Part shown: in pieces, positions 1-7,983 of the stretch
Numbering within the stretch: position 1 is the stretch's first letter
Layout of the letters: the number at the start of each line of letters is the position of its first letter
Source of the DNA: Ruthenibacterium sp.
GTDB taxonomy: Bacteria; Bacillota; Clostridia; Oscillospirales; Ruminococcaceae
NCBI GenBank assembly: GCA_020025235.1
Contig: JAHHSL010000027.1
Location: forward strand, 1 to 27,236
DNA: 27,236 nt
Direction: 5' to 3'
Made by a program: the position numbers and the translations under genes
Notes under the pieces: model-generated
Told to the model about the DNA's origin: nothing
The model's database searches: none
What the model saw: the letters and a program-made list of their open reading frames with translations, nothing else

Positions 1-32
1 TTGACACACTGCCCGCTTTGTAAAGGCATAAT
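1..32 (+). promoter_or_regulatory. possible promoter of the oleate hydratase gene (weak)
   Basis: A consensus TTGACA lies at 1-6 and CATAAT at 27-32, but the spacer is 20 bp, longer than sigma-A usually tolerates. A TACAAT at 47-52 is an alternative -10 without a good -35. The window edge prevents a better judgement. Confidence 0.25.
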
Positions 33-102
33 GCGCGTAAAAAGTGTACAATAATAGCAGGAAGAAGCGAATTGCTTTTAAATTACCAAAAGGAGGAGCA
101 TT

Positions 103-1872
103 ATGTTTTACACGAACGGAAACTATGCCGCATTTTCAAAACCCCGCAAGCCGGATGGCATACAAGACCGCAAAGCATATATTGTAGGCGGCGGCCTTGC
201 AGGGCTGTCGGCTGCCGCATTCCTTGTGCGGGACGGACAGATGCCCGGAGAAAACATCACGATTTTAGAAGAGCTTCCGCTGGCCGGCGGCGGCTGCGAC
301 GGCATCAGGGACCCCAAATTAGGATATATCATCCGCGGCGGACGCGAAATGGAAGACCATTTTGAATGTCTTTGGGATCTGTACCGGTCGGTACCCTCCC
401 TGAAAAATCCGGGACAGTCTGTTTTGGATGAGTTTAATTACCTTAACATGGATGACCCGAGCAGCTCTCCGCTCCGTGTTACTGAAAAGCAGGGGCAGGA
501 TGCGCACACGCTTCATAAATTCGGCTTGACCGACAAAGCGGCAATGGAATTGGCACAGCTTTTCATGACGCCGGAAAAAGATCTGGATGACAAACGCATC
601 ACGGATGTTTTTACCAAAGAGTTCTTTGAATCCAATTTCTGGCTGTTCTGGCGCACGATGTTTGCCTTCGAGGATTGGCACAGCGCCATTGAAATGCGCC
701 GGTATGTGACACGATACATTCATCATGCTCACAACATTACCGATATTTCGTGCCTGAAATTCACAACCTATAACCAGTATGAATCTCTGATCCTTCCCTT
801 GCAGAGATACCTTGAGGAGCACGGCGTTCGGGTCCAATATCAGACGACCGTAAAAAACGTGGAATTCAATATGCAGGGCGGAAAAAAGAAAGCGACACGC
901 CTGATCTGTGATGTGAACGGCGAAGCAAAAAATCTGGACGTCAGGGCACAGGATCTGGTATTTATCACGCTGGGCTCCAACACCGAGCAAAGCGGATTCG
1001 GTGACCAGACCCACCCGGCTGTTGTGCCGGAAGGCATTGGAGCGGCGTGGGAACTGTGGAAGAATATCGCATCCCAGAGTGACGACTTCGGCAATCCCGA
1101 AAAGTTCTGCGGAGATGTTGCCGGTTCTAATTGGGAAAGCGCAACGGTCACCTGCTTTGACGACAAAATTCCGGGCTATATCGCAAAGCTGACCGGACGG
1201 GACCCCTACAACGGAAAAATCGTCACGGGCGGGCCGATCACAGCCAGAGATTCTTCGTGGCTGATGAGCTGGACCGTGAGCAGACAGCCGCATTTTGCCG
1301 TACAAAAGCCCAATGAAATCGTGGCGTGGGTCTATGGGCTGTTTTCCGATAAAGAGGGCGATTACGTCAAAAAGACTATGGCAGAGTGCACCGGTGAAGA
1401 AATCTGCATGGAATGGCTTTATCATATCGGCGTACCGGCCGAAGAAATTCCGGAACTGGCAAAGCACCATGCCGTTACGATACCGTGCATGATGCCGTAT
1501 GTAACTTCGTATTTCATGGTAAGACGTGCCGGAGATCGCCCCAAGATCGTACCGGACGGCGCAGAAAACTTTGCGTTCATCGGGGAACATGTGGAAACAC
1601 CGAACGATACGGTGTTCACCACCGAATATGCGGTGCGCACCGGTATGGAGGCCGTGTACACCCTGCTGAAACTGGATCGCGGAGTTCCGGAAGTGTTTGC
1701 TTCGCAATATGACCTGCGAATTCTGCTGCGCGTGACACACCATATGCTGGACGGAAGAAAAATCACCGATCTGGCCCTGCCGTTCCCGCAGAAATTTGCC
1801 CTGAAACAGGTAATCAGGAAACTGGAAGGAACGACGATTTACGACATGATGGTGGAAAACCAGCTGATCTGA
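103..1872 (+). CDS. ohyA: oleate hydratase (MCRA family, FAD-dependent)
   Basis: Oleate hydratase adds water across the cis-9 double bond of oleic and related unsaturated fatty acids to give 10-hydroxy fatty acids, a detoxification reaction common in gut Firmicutes. The 589-residue product has the N-terminal FAD-binding GGGLAG at residues 29-34 inside a Rossmann segment, an ILEEL segment near 54-58, the GGGCDG loop near 62-67 and the family block RGGREMEDHFECLWDL directly after it. The length matches the usual 560-600 residues. The ATG at 103 follows AAAAGGAGG at 88-96 with good spacing. The gene appears monocistronic and ends in a strong terminator at 1928-1970. The family is also called myosin-cross-reactive antigen, a historical misnomer. 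The family is not in doubt; the exact substrate (oleate or linoleate) cannot be told from sequence. Confidence 0.96.
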   Translation: MFYTNGNYAAFSKPRKPDGIQDRKAYIVGGGLAGLSAAAFLVRDGQMPGENITILEELPLAGGGCDGIRDPKLGYIIRGGREMEDHFECLWDLYRSVPSLKNPGQSVLDEFNYLNMDDPSSSPLRVTEKQGQDAHTLHKFGLTDKAAMELAQLFMTPEKDLDDKRITDVFTKEFFESNFWLFWRTMFAFEDWHSAIEMRRYVTRYIHHAHNITDISCLKFTTYNQYESLILPLQRYLEEHGVRVQYQTTVKNVEFNMQGGKKKATRLICDVNGEAKNLDVRAQDLVFITLGSNTEQSGFGDQTHPAVVPEGIGAAWELWKNIASQSDDFGNPEKFCGDVAGSNWESATVTCFDDKIPGYIAKLTGRDPYNGKIVTGGPITARDSSWLMSWTVSRQPHFAVQKPNEIVAWVYGLFSDKEGDYVKKTMAECTGEEICMEWLYHIGVPAEEIPELAKHHAVTIPCMMPYVTSYFMVRRAGDRPKIVPDGAENFAFIGEHVETPNDTVFTTEYAVRTGMEAVYTLLKLDRGVPEVFASQYDLRILLRVTHHMLDGRKITDLALPFPQKFALKQVIRKLEGTTIYDMMVENQLI

Positions 1873-1927
1873 CGGCGCGGATAAAGCCGGCCAAGCCGAA
1901 CGGCAATCTTCCCCGGACAGAAAATCA

Positions 1928-1970
1928 CCCCCGCCCCCTGTGTTTGCACAGAGGGGGCGGGGTTTTTCCT
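1928..1970 (+). terminator. intrinsic terminator after ohyA
   Basis: A very GC-rich hairpin pairs CCCCGCCCCC..TGTG with CACAGAGGGGGCGGGG, with a two-base bulge, and is followed by GTTTTTCCTTTTC. It closes the oleate hydratase transcript. Confidence 0.85.
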
Positions 1971-2199
1971 TTTCTTTTGGAAAAGCGGCCTGCCCGAGGC
2001 GGATCCCCATTAGAGAATGAAAACAAGCTGACAGCGGAAAAAATCCACCGCAAGCGTTTTGGGGACAAGTGCTTTACAGCCGGAGTTTTCGGTGCTTTTA
2101 CACGGATGCCGCCGGTATTGCGGGCAGAAACTCCAAATGCTTTTCCATACTGCGTCGTCTGCGCGGCAGCGGTTTATCTGTATTTTACCGGAAAAGCGG
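1971..2199. other. intergenic stretch without a supported gene
   Basis: No open frame here has a ribosome site or a recognisable product. The open frames crossing it, such as 1944-2237 on the plus strand, have low-complexity, non-protein-like translations. It holds only the region upstream of the acyltransferase promoter. Confidence 0.6.
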
Positions 2200-2228
2200 T
2201 TCGCGAAAGCACTGCGCTGTGGTATAAT
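2200..2228 (+). promoter_or_regulatory. extended -10 promoter for the acyltransferase gene
   Basis: TGGTATAAT at 2220-2228 is a full extended -10. The -35 position (TTCGCG at 2200-2205, 17-bp spacer) is poor, as is common for extended -10 promoters. The resulting leader to the start codon is about 140 nt and shows no strong structure. Confidence 0.6.
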
Positions 2229-2372
2229 TATGAATAAAAGAGTTGAGTGTATCAAAATAAACCGAACAGATAAATTCCATGGCGATGCAAAAGAACGTAC
2301 TGCGGCAAAGAAAAATAAGGTGTGGCTTGCCGGGGAAAGGCAGTAAGATTAAAAATATAATGGGAGGAATTT

Positions 2373-3407
2373 ATGGACGCAAAATCAAGGGTGCGCAATC
2401 GTGATCCGTATCTGGATTTTTTGAAAGGAATTGCAGTGATTGGCATCATCGTCATTCATACTGCATTCTGGAGCGGACAATCGTATACGCCGGAATGGCT
2501 TCAGGATTTATCGTTATTTCTGGACGTTCCGTTTTTCTTTTATCTGTCTGGTTGGGGAAACAGCTATTCCAGAAAAATCGACATAAACAAGACAATAAAA
2601 CGTCTGTCTGAGATGTGGCTGCAATGGATCCTTTTCCTGCTGCTGATATCGACCATTGTCTGCATCATGCCGGCACATTTTACGGGCTTTGCAAACGTAC
2701 ACAATTTTATTTCGGCAGCTTTCAGCTTCGATGTGGATTTTCCGGCTTTCCCGGTGATCGGCGGTTCGATCTGGTTTCTTCCGAATTATTTTCTTGTGAT
2801 TTTTATCAATACGATTGTTTTAAGAATCATAGAAGCCATAAACGGCAGCCCCAAAACCTATATGCAAATCGTGGCGGCGGCGCTTGTCTGGATATGCTTT
2901 AACAACATTTTTCTGGGGCTGGATATTCGATATTTCCTGTTTTACAGCCTGTTTTTCCTTATGGGCTGCAACGGTGTGGGGCGGCAAATATCCGGAAAAC
3001 GCCTGGCAGCTTCGCTGGGATTTTGCGGAATCGGGATCGTGGCCTTTTCCTATATCCAGAATTTGCCGATTCTGGATTTTCAAAACGCGAAATTTCCGCC
3101 TTCTTTAAAATATGCCTGCATTTCCATGTTTGCAATTTTGATTGCAAGATATCTGGAAGCCTATATTAAAAAGCCGTGCGTGATTTTTGCACATATCGGG
3201 AAAAATGCGATTTTTTATTATTTCGCACAGGGCATCGGCAGCTCCCTGATTTACCGCATCCTGCCGCACATTCTTTCCGCACACTGGTTCCTCACCTGGC
3301 TGCTGGCACTGATCTGCAACATTGCAATCACGGCTGTCATAGCGGAATCACTGAGCCTGCTTTATCACGGGCTGAATCGGCTGATCGGGCGCCTGAATGT
3401 ACGGTGA
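2373..3407 (+). CDS. acyltransferase 3 family integral membrane protein
   Basis: The 344-residue polytopic protein has about ten hydrophobic segments and matches the acyltransferase 3 / fucose-4-O-acetylase-like group (PF01757). It begins with the typical RDPYLDFLKGIAVIGIIVIH segment (histidine at residue 29), followed by FFFYLSGW around residues 55-62. Family members transfer acetyl or other acyl groups to cell-surface carbohydrates, peptidoglycan or secondary metabolites. The substrate here is unknown, because the gene stands alone between terminators with no glycosyltransferase nearby. The ATG follows GGGAGG at 2362-2367. There is no C-terminal SGNH domain, so it is not a full OatA-type enzyme. 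Confidence 0.85.
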   Translation: MDAKSRVRNRDPYLDFLKGIAVIGIIVIHTAFWSGQSYTPEWLQDLSLFLDVPFFFYLSGWGNSYSRKIDINKTIKRLSEMWLQWILFLLLISTIVCIMPAHFTGFANVHNFISAAFSFDVDFPAFPVIGGSIWFLPNYFLVIFINTIVLRIIEAINGSPKTYMQIVAAALVWICFNNIFLGLDIRYFLFYSLFFLMGCNGVGRQISGKRLAASLGFCGIGIVAFSYIQNLPILDFQNAKFPPSLKYACISMFAILIARYLEAYIKKPCVIFAHIGKNAIFYYFAQGIGSSLIYRILPHILSAHWFLTWLLALICNIAITAVIAESLSLLYHGLNRLIGRLNVR

Positions 3408-3431
3408 ACGGCTCTGCGGCATAATAAAACA

Positions 3432-3470
3432 AAAAGCACCCGTGCGGACTGCATCGGGTGCTTTTGATTT
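3432..3470. terminator. bidirectional terminator between convergent genes
   Basis: Eleven-bp arms AAAAGCACCCG (3432-3442) and CGGGTGCTTTT (3455-3465) are flanked by T-runs on both strands. It can end the acyltransferase transcript and the opposing minus-strand gene. Confidence 0.85.
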
Positions 3471-3509
3471 TATGCGGGATCATATTTGCTGCTGTGAGGA
3501 TGCGCTGCG

Positions 3510-4796
3510 TCAGGAAAGCAGCGCAAAATCGTTTACCGACATGTTTTTCGGGATGTTTTCAGGCATGCGGCCCTCCCAGACCAATTCGTACTTCCCGCCG
3601 TCGCAAAGGCGGTGAATCCGGAACATCCGGTCGGAAAACAGGTTCAGAATATAGATTTCGCCGTCCGTATCCACTTTGATTTCCGACGAAAAGAAATCTC
3701 CGTGCGAAGAAGGATCAGAAGGATTTTTCAGATTGAGCGTATCTTCAAACGTGTACGGCATCGGTTTTGACACGGCCTTGCCGTGTGCATCTGTGACGAG
3801 GACTTCGCCGGTCCGCAAAAACAGATACAGATGATCGTTTACAGCGCACATGGGCAGCTGATTGGAACCGGACAGCAGAAGATCTCCGCCGGTCCGGTTG
3901 ATATCGAAGTTTTCGATCAGAGCGGTTTCCCCCTGCTTTTTATCCGCGCCAAGGTCATAGGTGCAAAGCACCAGATCGCAGGCTGTGCGTTCTTTATCGG
4001 GAGCAGGGTCGGCCATATACTCCGCGGTATCCCGGTACACGGCGCTGTACAGTGTGGTGCCGTCGAGCATGGATCGACGGTAGTGGATATTGACAGGCTC
4101 CCCGTCCGGAATGACGTGCCGTTCCGGCTGAAGAACAAAGCGGCCGGCATCCGGCTGAAAACGAACGATCACATAGGAAAGCTCTGCGGCGGCGTCCGGT
4201 TCGCCGCTGTGGATGATGCAGTACATTTGCTGCTGTGCGCGGTCGTAAACAAGGTCTTCCAGCTCATACGGAACTGCCACATCATACGACTGCGTATCGG
4301 AAACAAAGCGGATGGCATTGATGCAATCGGGTTTGCCGACATTCAGAAGGGAATACGTCAGATGCAGATCTTCCAGATAACCGCTTTGGGAAGAACCGAA
4401 ATTGACCGCTTCAATCAAAGGCGCGTTTTCACTTTCAAGCTGCAAAGACTGCGAGACGCCGGAAAGTATGGTGCTGTTCCTGCGCAGAAGGGCAAGCCCG
4501 TTTTCCCGTTTGGCAAGAAACGGCCCGACGATTTCTTCGGCCATGACATACTCGTTCAGGATCTTGCCCTGAACGTCATAGGCGGCAAGGCGCGATTGCG
4601 GTTTGGCCGCAAACAATGTACCGGGTGCTGTTGATGTTGAAAAGTGAAGAACCACACGGGTCTGCCCGGGCAGAGAAAAATCAGAGCTTTCGGCTGCCTT
4701 GCGGCGTGCAAAAAGCAGCAGACCGGCCAGTACGGAGGCAAACAAAACAAGGCAGAGCAAAACCGGAATCCACCGGCGGCATCTTTTTGTATTCAT
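3510..4796 (-). CDS. membrane-anchored extracytoplasmic protein of unknown function
   Basis: I do not recognise this 428-residue protein. It has a positively charged N-terminus (MNTKRCRRW), one hydrophobic segment at about residues 10-30 without a lipobox, and a long polar region presumably outside the membrane. Short motifs such as YDVQGKILNEY, TDAHGKAVSK and VDTDGEIYIL recur roughly as in beta-propeller blades, so a propeller-like fold is a reasonable guess, not a demonstrated one. The start is set at the ATG at 4796 because AAAGGAGA lies six bases upstream. A longer TTG-started frame from 4814 would place that ribosome site inside the gene. It is monocistronic, with its own extended -10 promoter, and convergent with the acyltransferase. 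Confidence 0.75.
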   Translation of the reverse strand: MNTKRCRRWIPVLLCLVLFASVLAGLLLFARRKAAESSDFSLPGQTRVVLHFSTSTAPGTLFAAKPQSRLAAYDVQGKILNEYVMAEEIVGPFLAKRENGLALLRRNSTILSGVSQSLQLESENAPLIEAVNFGSSQSGYLEDLHLTYSLLNVGKPDCINAIRFVSDTQSYDVAVPYELEDLVYDRAQQQMYCIIHSGEPDAAAELSYVIVRFQPDAGRFVLQPERHVIPDGEPVNIHYRRSMLDGTTLYSAVYRDTAEYMADPAPDKERTACDLVLCTYDLGADKKQGETALIENFDINRTGGDLLLSGSNQLPMCAVNDHLYLFLRTGEVLVTDAHGKAVSKPMPYTFEDTLNLKNPSDPSSHGDFFSSEIKVDTDGEIYILNLFSDRMFRIHRLCDGGKYELVWEGRMPENIPKNMSVNDFALLS

Positions 4797-4870
4797 ATGC
4801 TGTCTCCTTTTCAAAAAAATAAAGGCTTTCCCGCAAAAGGCAAATGCTTTGCGGTACGTTCTGTGCCTTT

Positions 4871-4879
4871 ATTGTAGCA
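4871..4879 (-). promoter_or_regulatory. extended -10 promoter for the minus-strand membrane protein
   Basis: On the minus strand the segment reads TGCTACAAT, a TGn-extended -10. The upstream region is T-rich with no clear -35. It lies about 75 bp before the start codon at 4796. Confidence 0.45.
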
Positions 4880-4954
4880 CATAAAAGAAAAAAGAAAAGA
4901 GCCGAAGCAGCAGGCGGGTTTCTGCGTTTTTTTAAAAAAAGAGAAACGGAGCTC

Positions 4955-4983
4955 TTGACATTATCGAATATCGACAATATAAT
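4955..4983 (+). promoter_or_regulatory. consensus sigma-A promoter of the padR operon
   Basis: TTGACA (4955-4960), a 17-bp spacer and TATAAT (4978-4983) form a perfect consensus promoter. The start point should be near 4990. Operator arms overlap its spacer and its start region. Confidence 0.9.
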
Positions 4984-5008
4984 GTGGGTAAGAAATATCG
5001 ATATTCGA
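4964..5008. promoter_or_regulatory. inverted-repeat operator flanking the padR promoter -10
   Basis: TCGAATATCGA at 4964-4974 and its exact reverse complement TCGATATTCGA at 4998-5008 lie 34 bp apart centre to centre, about three helical turns. The first sits between -35 and -10, the second between the start point and the ribosome site. The placement predicts repression, most simply autorepression by the PadR protein encoded next. The binding protein is inferred. Confidence 0.7.
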
Positions 5009-5027
5009 CAAAGGAGACGGATTCAGA

Positions 5028-5351
5028 ATGGCGCGGGTAAAATTCCGGACACTGACAGAGCAGATGTTCTATATCCTGTTATGTCTGAAAGAGGAATGCT
5101 GCGGCATGGATGTTATGGATCGTGTGCCGGAGATGACGAAAGGGAAAGTACAGGTCGGCTCCGGTACACTTTACAACCTGCTGGAGCAGTTTTTAGAGGA
5201 TGACATGATCCGGGAAACCAAGGTGGAAGGCCGGCGCAGAAGCTATATCCTGACAGAAAAGGGAAAAGAAGCGCTGACGCGGGATTACGAACGGATGAAA
5301 CGGCAGGCGGAGGACTTCCGCCGTGCATTTCCAGAGGAGGAAAACGAATGA
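5028..5351 (+). CDS. PadR family transcriptional repressor
   Basis: The 107-residue winged-helix protein matches the compact PadR subfamily. It has LTEQMFYILLCLKEECCGMDVMDRV as helix 1-2 region, a VGSGTLYNLLEQFLED recognition helix around residues 42-57, the ETKVEGRRRSYILTEKGKEAL wing at about 63-83, and a short C-terminal dimerisation helix. PadR proteins usually repress their own operon and respond to small molecules or envelope stress. The ATG follows AAAGGAG at 5010-5016. The stop codon overlaps the next start by four bases (ATGA), so the two genes are translationally coupled. PadR beside DUF2812 is a recurrent Firmicute pairing. The inducer is unknown. Confidence 0.93.
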   Translation: MARVKFRTLTEQMFYILLCLKEECCGMDVMDRVPEMTKGKVQVGSGTLYNLLEQFLEDDMIRETKVEGRRRSYILTEKGKEALTRDYERMKRQAEDFRRAFPEEENE

Positions 5352-6715
5352 AAACGAAAAAAAGAGAGTTCCCGCTTTTTTCTTTTAATGATACCACCGG
5401 AATGGAGCGGCATCTTGAAAAAATGGCGAAAAAGGGCTGGATGCTGGACGAATTTACAAATTTCAGCTGGCAGTATGTGCGCTGTGAACCGAAAAAGGTG
5501 CATTTTACGGTGACGTATTACCCCAAGGCATCCGCATTTGACCCTGAGCCCAGCGAAGGACAGCAGTCGTTTGAAGAATTCTGCAGCCATGGGGGCTGGC
5601 GTCTGGCGGCGTCCAACGCAAAGCTTATGGCGTTTGTGAACGAGGAAGAAAATCCGGTGCCGATCCACACCGATCCGGAGATTGAACTGGAAATGGCAGA
5701 GCAAAGCGGAAAGCAGAACACGATATTGTGGTTTGTGCTACTGGCGGTGTCTGTTTTTTCCGTTTGGACGAATATCAGCCAGTTTATCAGCGAACCGTCC
5801 CGCAGCTTTTCGTCCCCGATGCAGCTTGTCAACACCGGGATGATGCTGCTTTTGGGTGTGTACGAGGCCTTAGAACTGTTCACATGGTTTTCCTGGCGCA
5901 AAAAGGCGCGCACCGCGGCGGCGCAGGGGGATGCACTGCCCAAAACAAAAGGAAACGACTGGCTGATCAAAGCCGTTCTTCTGTACATGGTGCTTGGCCT
6001 GGTGTATATCCTTCTGGCGGCAAGCGACACCCGGATACAGATGGTGCTTATGCTGAATCTGGCGTCGATCGTGCTGCTGATCGCGCTCGTCAACGGCGTG
6101 CGCGTGTCACTGAAAAAGAAGAAGGTTTCCGCAGCGGAAAACCGCACGATCACACTGCTTGTCGATGTTGTGGCAGCCATCATCGTGTGCGGCATCAATA
6201 TATGGGTGGTTTTTCAGCTGCCGTCTGTGCCGCAGAAAAGCAGTGCGCAGGGAAATCTGACGGTGGAAACGCTGACAGGGCAGACTGAAACCGGAAAAGC
6301 GGACCTCATCGAGCACGATGAAAGCTTTCTGCTTTCACGCACGCAGTTTTGCGATGAAGCAGATGTGCCCGACGAAAACGGAAACACCGCTTCGATCGAA
6401 TATGAGCTGCTGGAAACGCCTTTTGCGCCGATCCGCAGCATATGCCTGAAGGAGCTGCTGCATCAGTATGACGATTACGGGGACTACAAAGAAAACGGCA
6501 GCGGGCAGGAACTCTTTTACGTCTATCTTCCCGCAGACCCCGCCCCGTGGGGCGCACAGAAGGCGTGGCAGCAGCAGGCTTACGGCGAAATGCAGCCGAA
6601 TTACCTGGTATGCTGGGATCATACGATCCTGAAGCTGGAAACAGACCGGATGCTGGATGCACAGCAGATGTCCCGCGCTGCCGAACGTTTAGGCCAGGAC
6701 GCAGCGGAACAATAA
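5348..6715 (+). CDS. DUF2812 domain membrane protein
   Basis: The 455-residue product starts with a DUF2812 domain (about residues 1-115: FSFNDTTGMERHLEKMAKKGWML and WQYVRCEPKKVHFTVTYYP). Five hydrophobic segments follow, near residues 125-147, 158-182, 205-225, 230-253 and 268-291. A polar C-terminal region of about 160 residues probably lies outside the membrane. The biochemical function of DUF2812 is not known, but these proteins are regularly encoded after PadR regulators. Overlap with padR (5348-5351) indicates coupled expression and suggests that PadR controls its level. Identification of the domain is firm; the role is open. Confidence 0.85.
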   Translation: MKTKKREFPLFSFNDTTGMERHLEKMAKKGWMLDEFTNFSWQYVRCEPKKVHFTVTYYPKASAFDPEPSEGQQSFEEFCSHGGWRLAASNAKLMAFVNEEENPVPIHTDPEIELEMAEQSGKQNTILWFVLLAVSVFSVWTNISQFISEPSRSFSSPMQLVNTGMMLLLGVYEALELFTWFSWRKKARTAAAQGDALPKTKGNDWLIKAVLLYMVLGLVYILLAASDTRIQMVLMLNLASIVLLIALVNGVRVSLKKKKVSAAENRTITLLVDVVAAIIVCGINIWVVFQLPSVPQKSSAQGNLTVETLTGQTETGKADLIEHDESFLLSRTQFCDEADVPDENGNTASIEYELLETPFAPIRSICLKELLHQYDDYGDYKENGSGQELFYVYLPADPAPWGAQKAWQQQAYGEMQPNYLVCWDHTILKLETDRMLDAQQMSRAAERLGQDAAEQ

Positions 6716-7033
6716 GCCGGAAGGGCAGTGAGCCGTTTTGGGGCGAAAAAGAGAAAAAGGCGGCAGGAATACTGAAACGGCAGCGTGATATGATAAACGT
6801 GGGCAGCGCAGATAAACCGCAGATTCTCAACCTTGGATGCGCTGCATCCGGGCGTTTGAAAAGTACGACCCTGTGCACTGATGCCGCTGCTGCATCCCGC
6901 GCGCAGGAATGTGACGCAGGGGGCTGCGCCGCCGGTAAAAATAAAAGCAAAAGCCGCAGTCTGCGCTGCGGCTTTCTTTATGCGTCAAAGGCGGTGCGCC
7001 GTGCGGCTTGCCCGCGGCAGCTTTTACTGCCGT
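6716..7033. other. gap between convergent genes, no supported gene
   Basis: This 318-bp gap holds a small perfect hairpin, GGATGC/GCATCC at 6835-6849, and the shared terminator at 6950-6980. Frames crossing it have no ribosome site and Arg/Ala/Cys-rich translations typical of shadows. Confidence 0.6.
6950..6980. terminator. bidirectional terminator
   Basis: AAAGCCGCAG (6950-6959) pairs with CTGCGGCTTT (6966-6975). T-rich tails occur on both strands (TTTCTTTAT on plus, TTGCTTTTATTTTT on minus), so it can serve the DUF2812 operon and the opposing metallopeptidase-like gene. Confidence 0.75.
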
Positions 7034-7567
7034 TCAGCGCTGTGCCCGTTCGCGGATTTCGCGGTACAGGCTGTCGTACTGCGCATCCGTCAGGCGGTGC
7101 TCCGGCATCCAGAAGGAAAACAGGCGATGCAGTTCCGGAAGATCCCCGCAGATGCGCTTTACCGTTTCATAAGCGAAAGTGTTGGCGTCCGCTTCATACG
7201 GCTGCCCCAGATAGGCGCTTTGCAGAAATTCCGGCGTGCCGTCGATACGGCATTCAAGCCATTCTTCGCCGTCGCGCAGATAGCATGTGCCGTCATACGC
7301 GATGACATAGTCTTTGCTGCGGTTGATCGTTTCGCTGAATAAATCGGGGCGGCAGTACTGCAGCGCGTGGCGCAGTTCGTGAAAAAGATAAAACAGCTGT
7401 TCGTACTCGGGAAGGCCGGCGAGCATCCCGGTGTTGAAAAACAGGGTGTCCGCGGCGGGATCAAAGGTCCCGTTTGCGGTTTCAAAGCCTTCGGGCATTT
7501 GATCGGAAAACGCGATCTGCAATTCGTTCTCTTTGCAGAAATCTTCAAAACATGTGTTCAGATCCAT
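7034..7567 (-). CDS. small HExxH zincin, ImmA/IrrE-like
   Basis: The 177-residue protein carries HELRH at residues 63-67 within FYLFHELRHALQY, and a downstream EADANTFAYE (Glu125) at the spacing used for the third zinc ligand in ImmA/IrrE (peptidase M78-like) proteins, whose motif is typically E-x-x-A-N-x-F-A. Relatives cleave repressors or handle stress signals in the cytoplasm. Here there is no Xre-type repressor neighbour, no integrative element and no signal peptide. The start is the ATG at 7567, preceded by AAAAGGAG eight bases upstream; the longer frame from 7765 lacks support. In the mRNA a GC-rich palindrome (GCCGG/CCGGC, around 7588-7601) sits just before the ribosome site. The zinc motif is clear; substrate unknown. 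Confidence 0.8.
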   Translation of the reverse strand: MDLNTCFEDFCKENELQIAFSDQMPEGFETANGTFDPAADTLFFNTGMLAGLPEYEQLFYLFHELRHALQYCRPDLFSETINRSKDYVIAYDGTCYLRDGEEWLECRIDGTPEFLQSAYLGQPYEADANTFAYETVKRICGDLPELHRLFSFWMPEHRLTDAQYDSLYREIRERAQR

Positions 7568-7705
7568 GGCAGGTGCTCCTTTTTCTGCCGGCGGGCCGGC
7601 GCTTGCAAGATGCGGGTGTACGGTGCCGGCGCATATTTTTGCAGCCGGAAACAGGTGCTTTGCGCATTGGGCGGCCGCGGAAGGCACTGCGCCTGCTTTA
7701 AGCCC

Positions 7706-7734
7706 AGTATATCCAAACCCGCATGCAAAAGCAA
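7706..7734 (-). promoter_or_regulatory. promoter of the HExxH protein gene
   Basis: On the minus strand TTGCTT, a 17-bp spacer and TATACT are followed by a leader of roughly 130 nt to the ATG at 7567. It is divergent from the transporter promoter at 7842. Confidence 0.6.
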
Positions 7735-7841
7735 GGCGCGGTACAACCTGAAAAAAATAAAGCAAAAAGCCAAACTGCGCGGCTGAATATTGCGGATTTT
7801 AAGCGGAAATGACAAAACGGCTACAAAAAGAAAGAAAAAGC

Positions 7842-7869
7842 TTGCAGATTTGCAAAGTGTCGTTATAAT
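7842..7869 (+). promoter_or_regulatory. sigma-A promoter of the NSS transporter gene
   Basis: TTGCAG (7842-7847), a 16-bp spacer and TATAAT (7864-7869). The leader of about 105 nt is purine-rich with no obvious switch structure. Confidence 0.75.
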
Positions 7870-7983
7870 GGAAACTATATATTTTTTTCGTCAGAAAAAT
7901 CCGCAGGAAAAACGCGGGGAAAGTGCGCGGAAAAGACAGCGGAAACAAAACGAAACAAGAGGGGAAAAAGGGGGCATACTACT

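Noticed and set aside
319..2010. 563-residue minus-strand frame
   Set aside because: It is antisense to oleate hydratase and passes through its terminator hairpin; no ribosome site.
2230..2346. small open frame MNKRVECIK just after the acyltransferase promoter
   Set aside because: It has no ribosome site and begins within a few bases of the predicted transcript start; not supported as a leader peptide.
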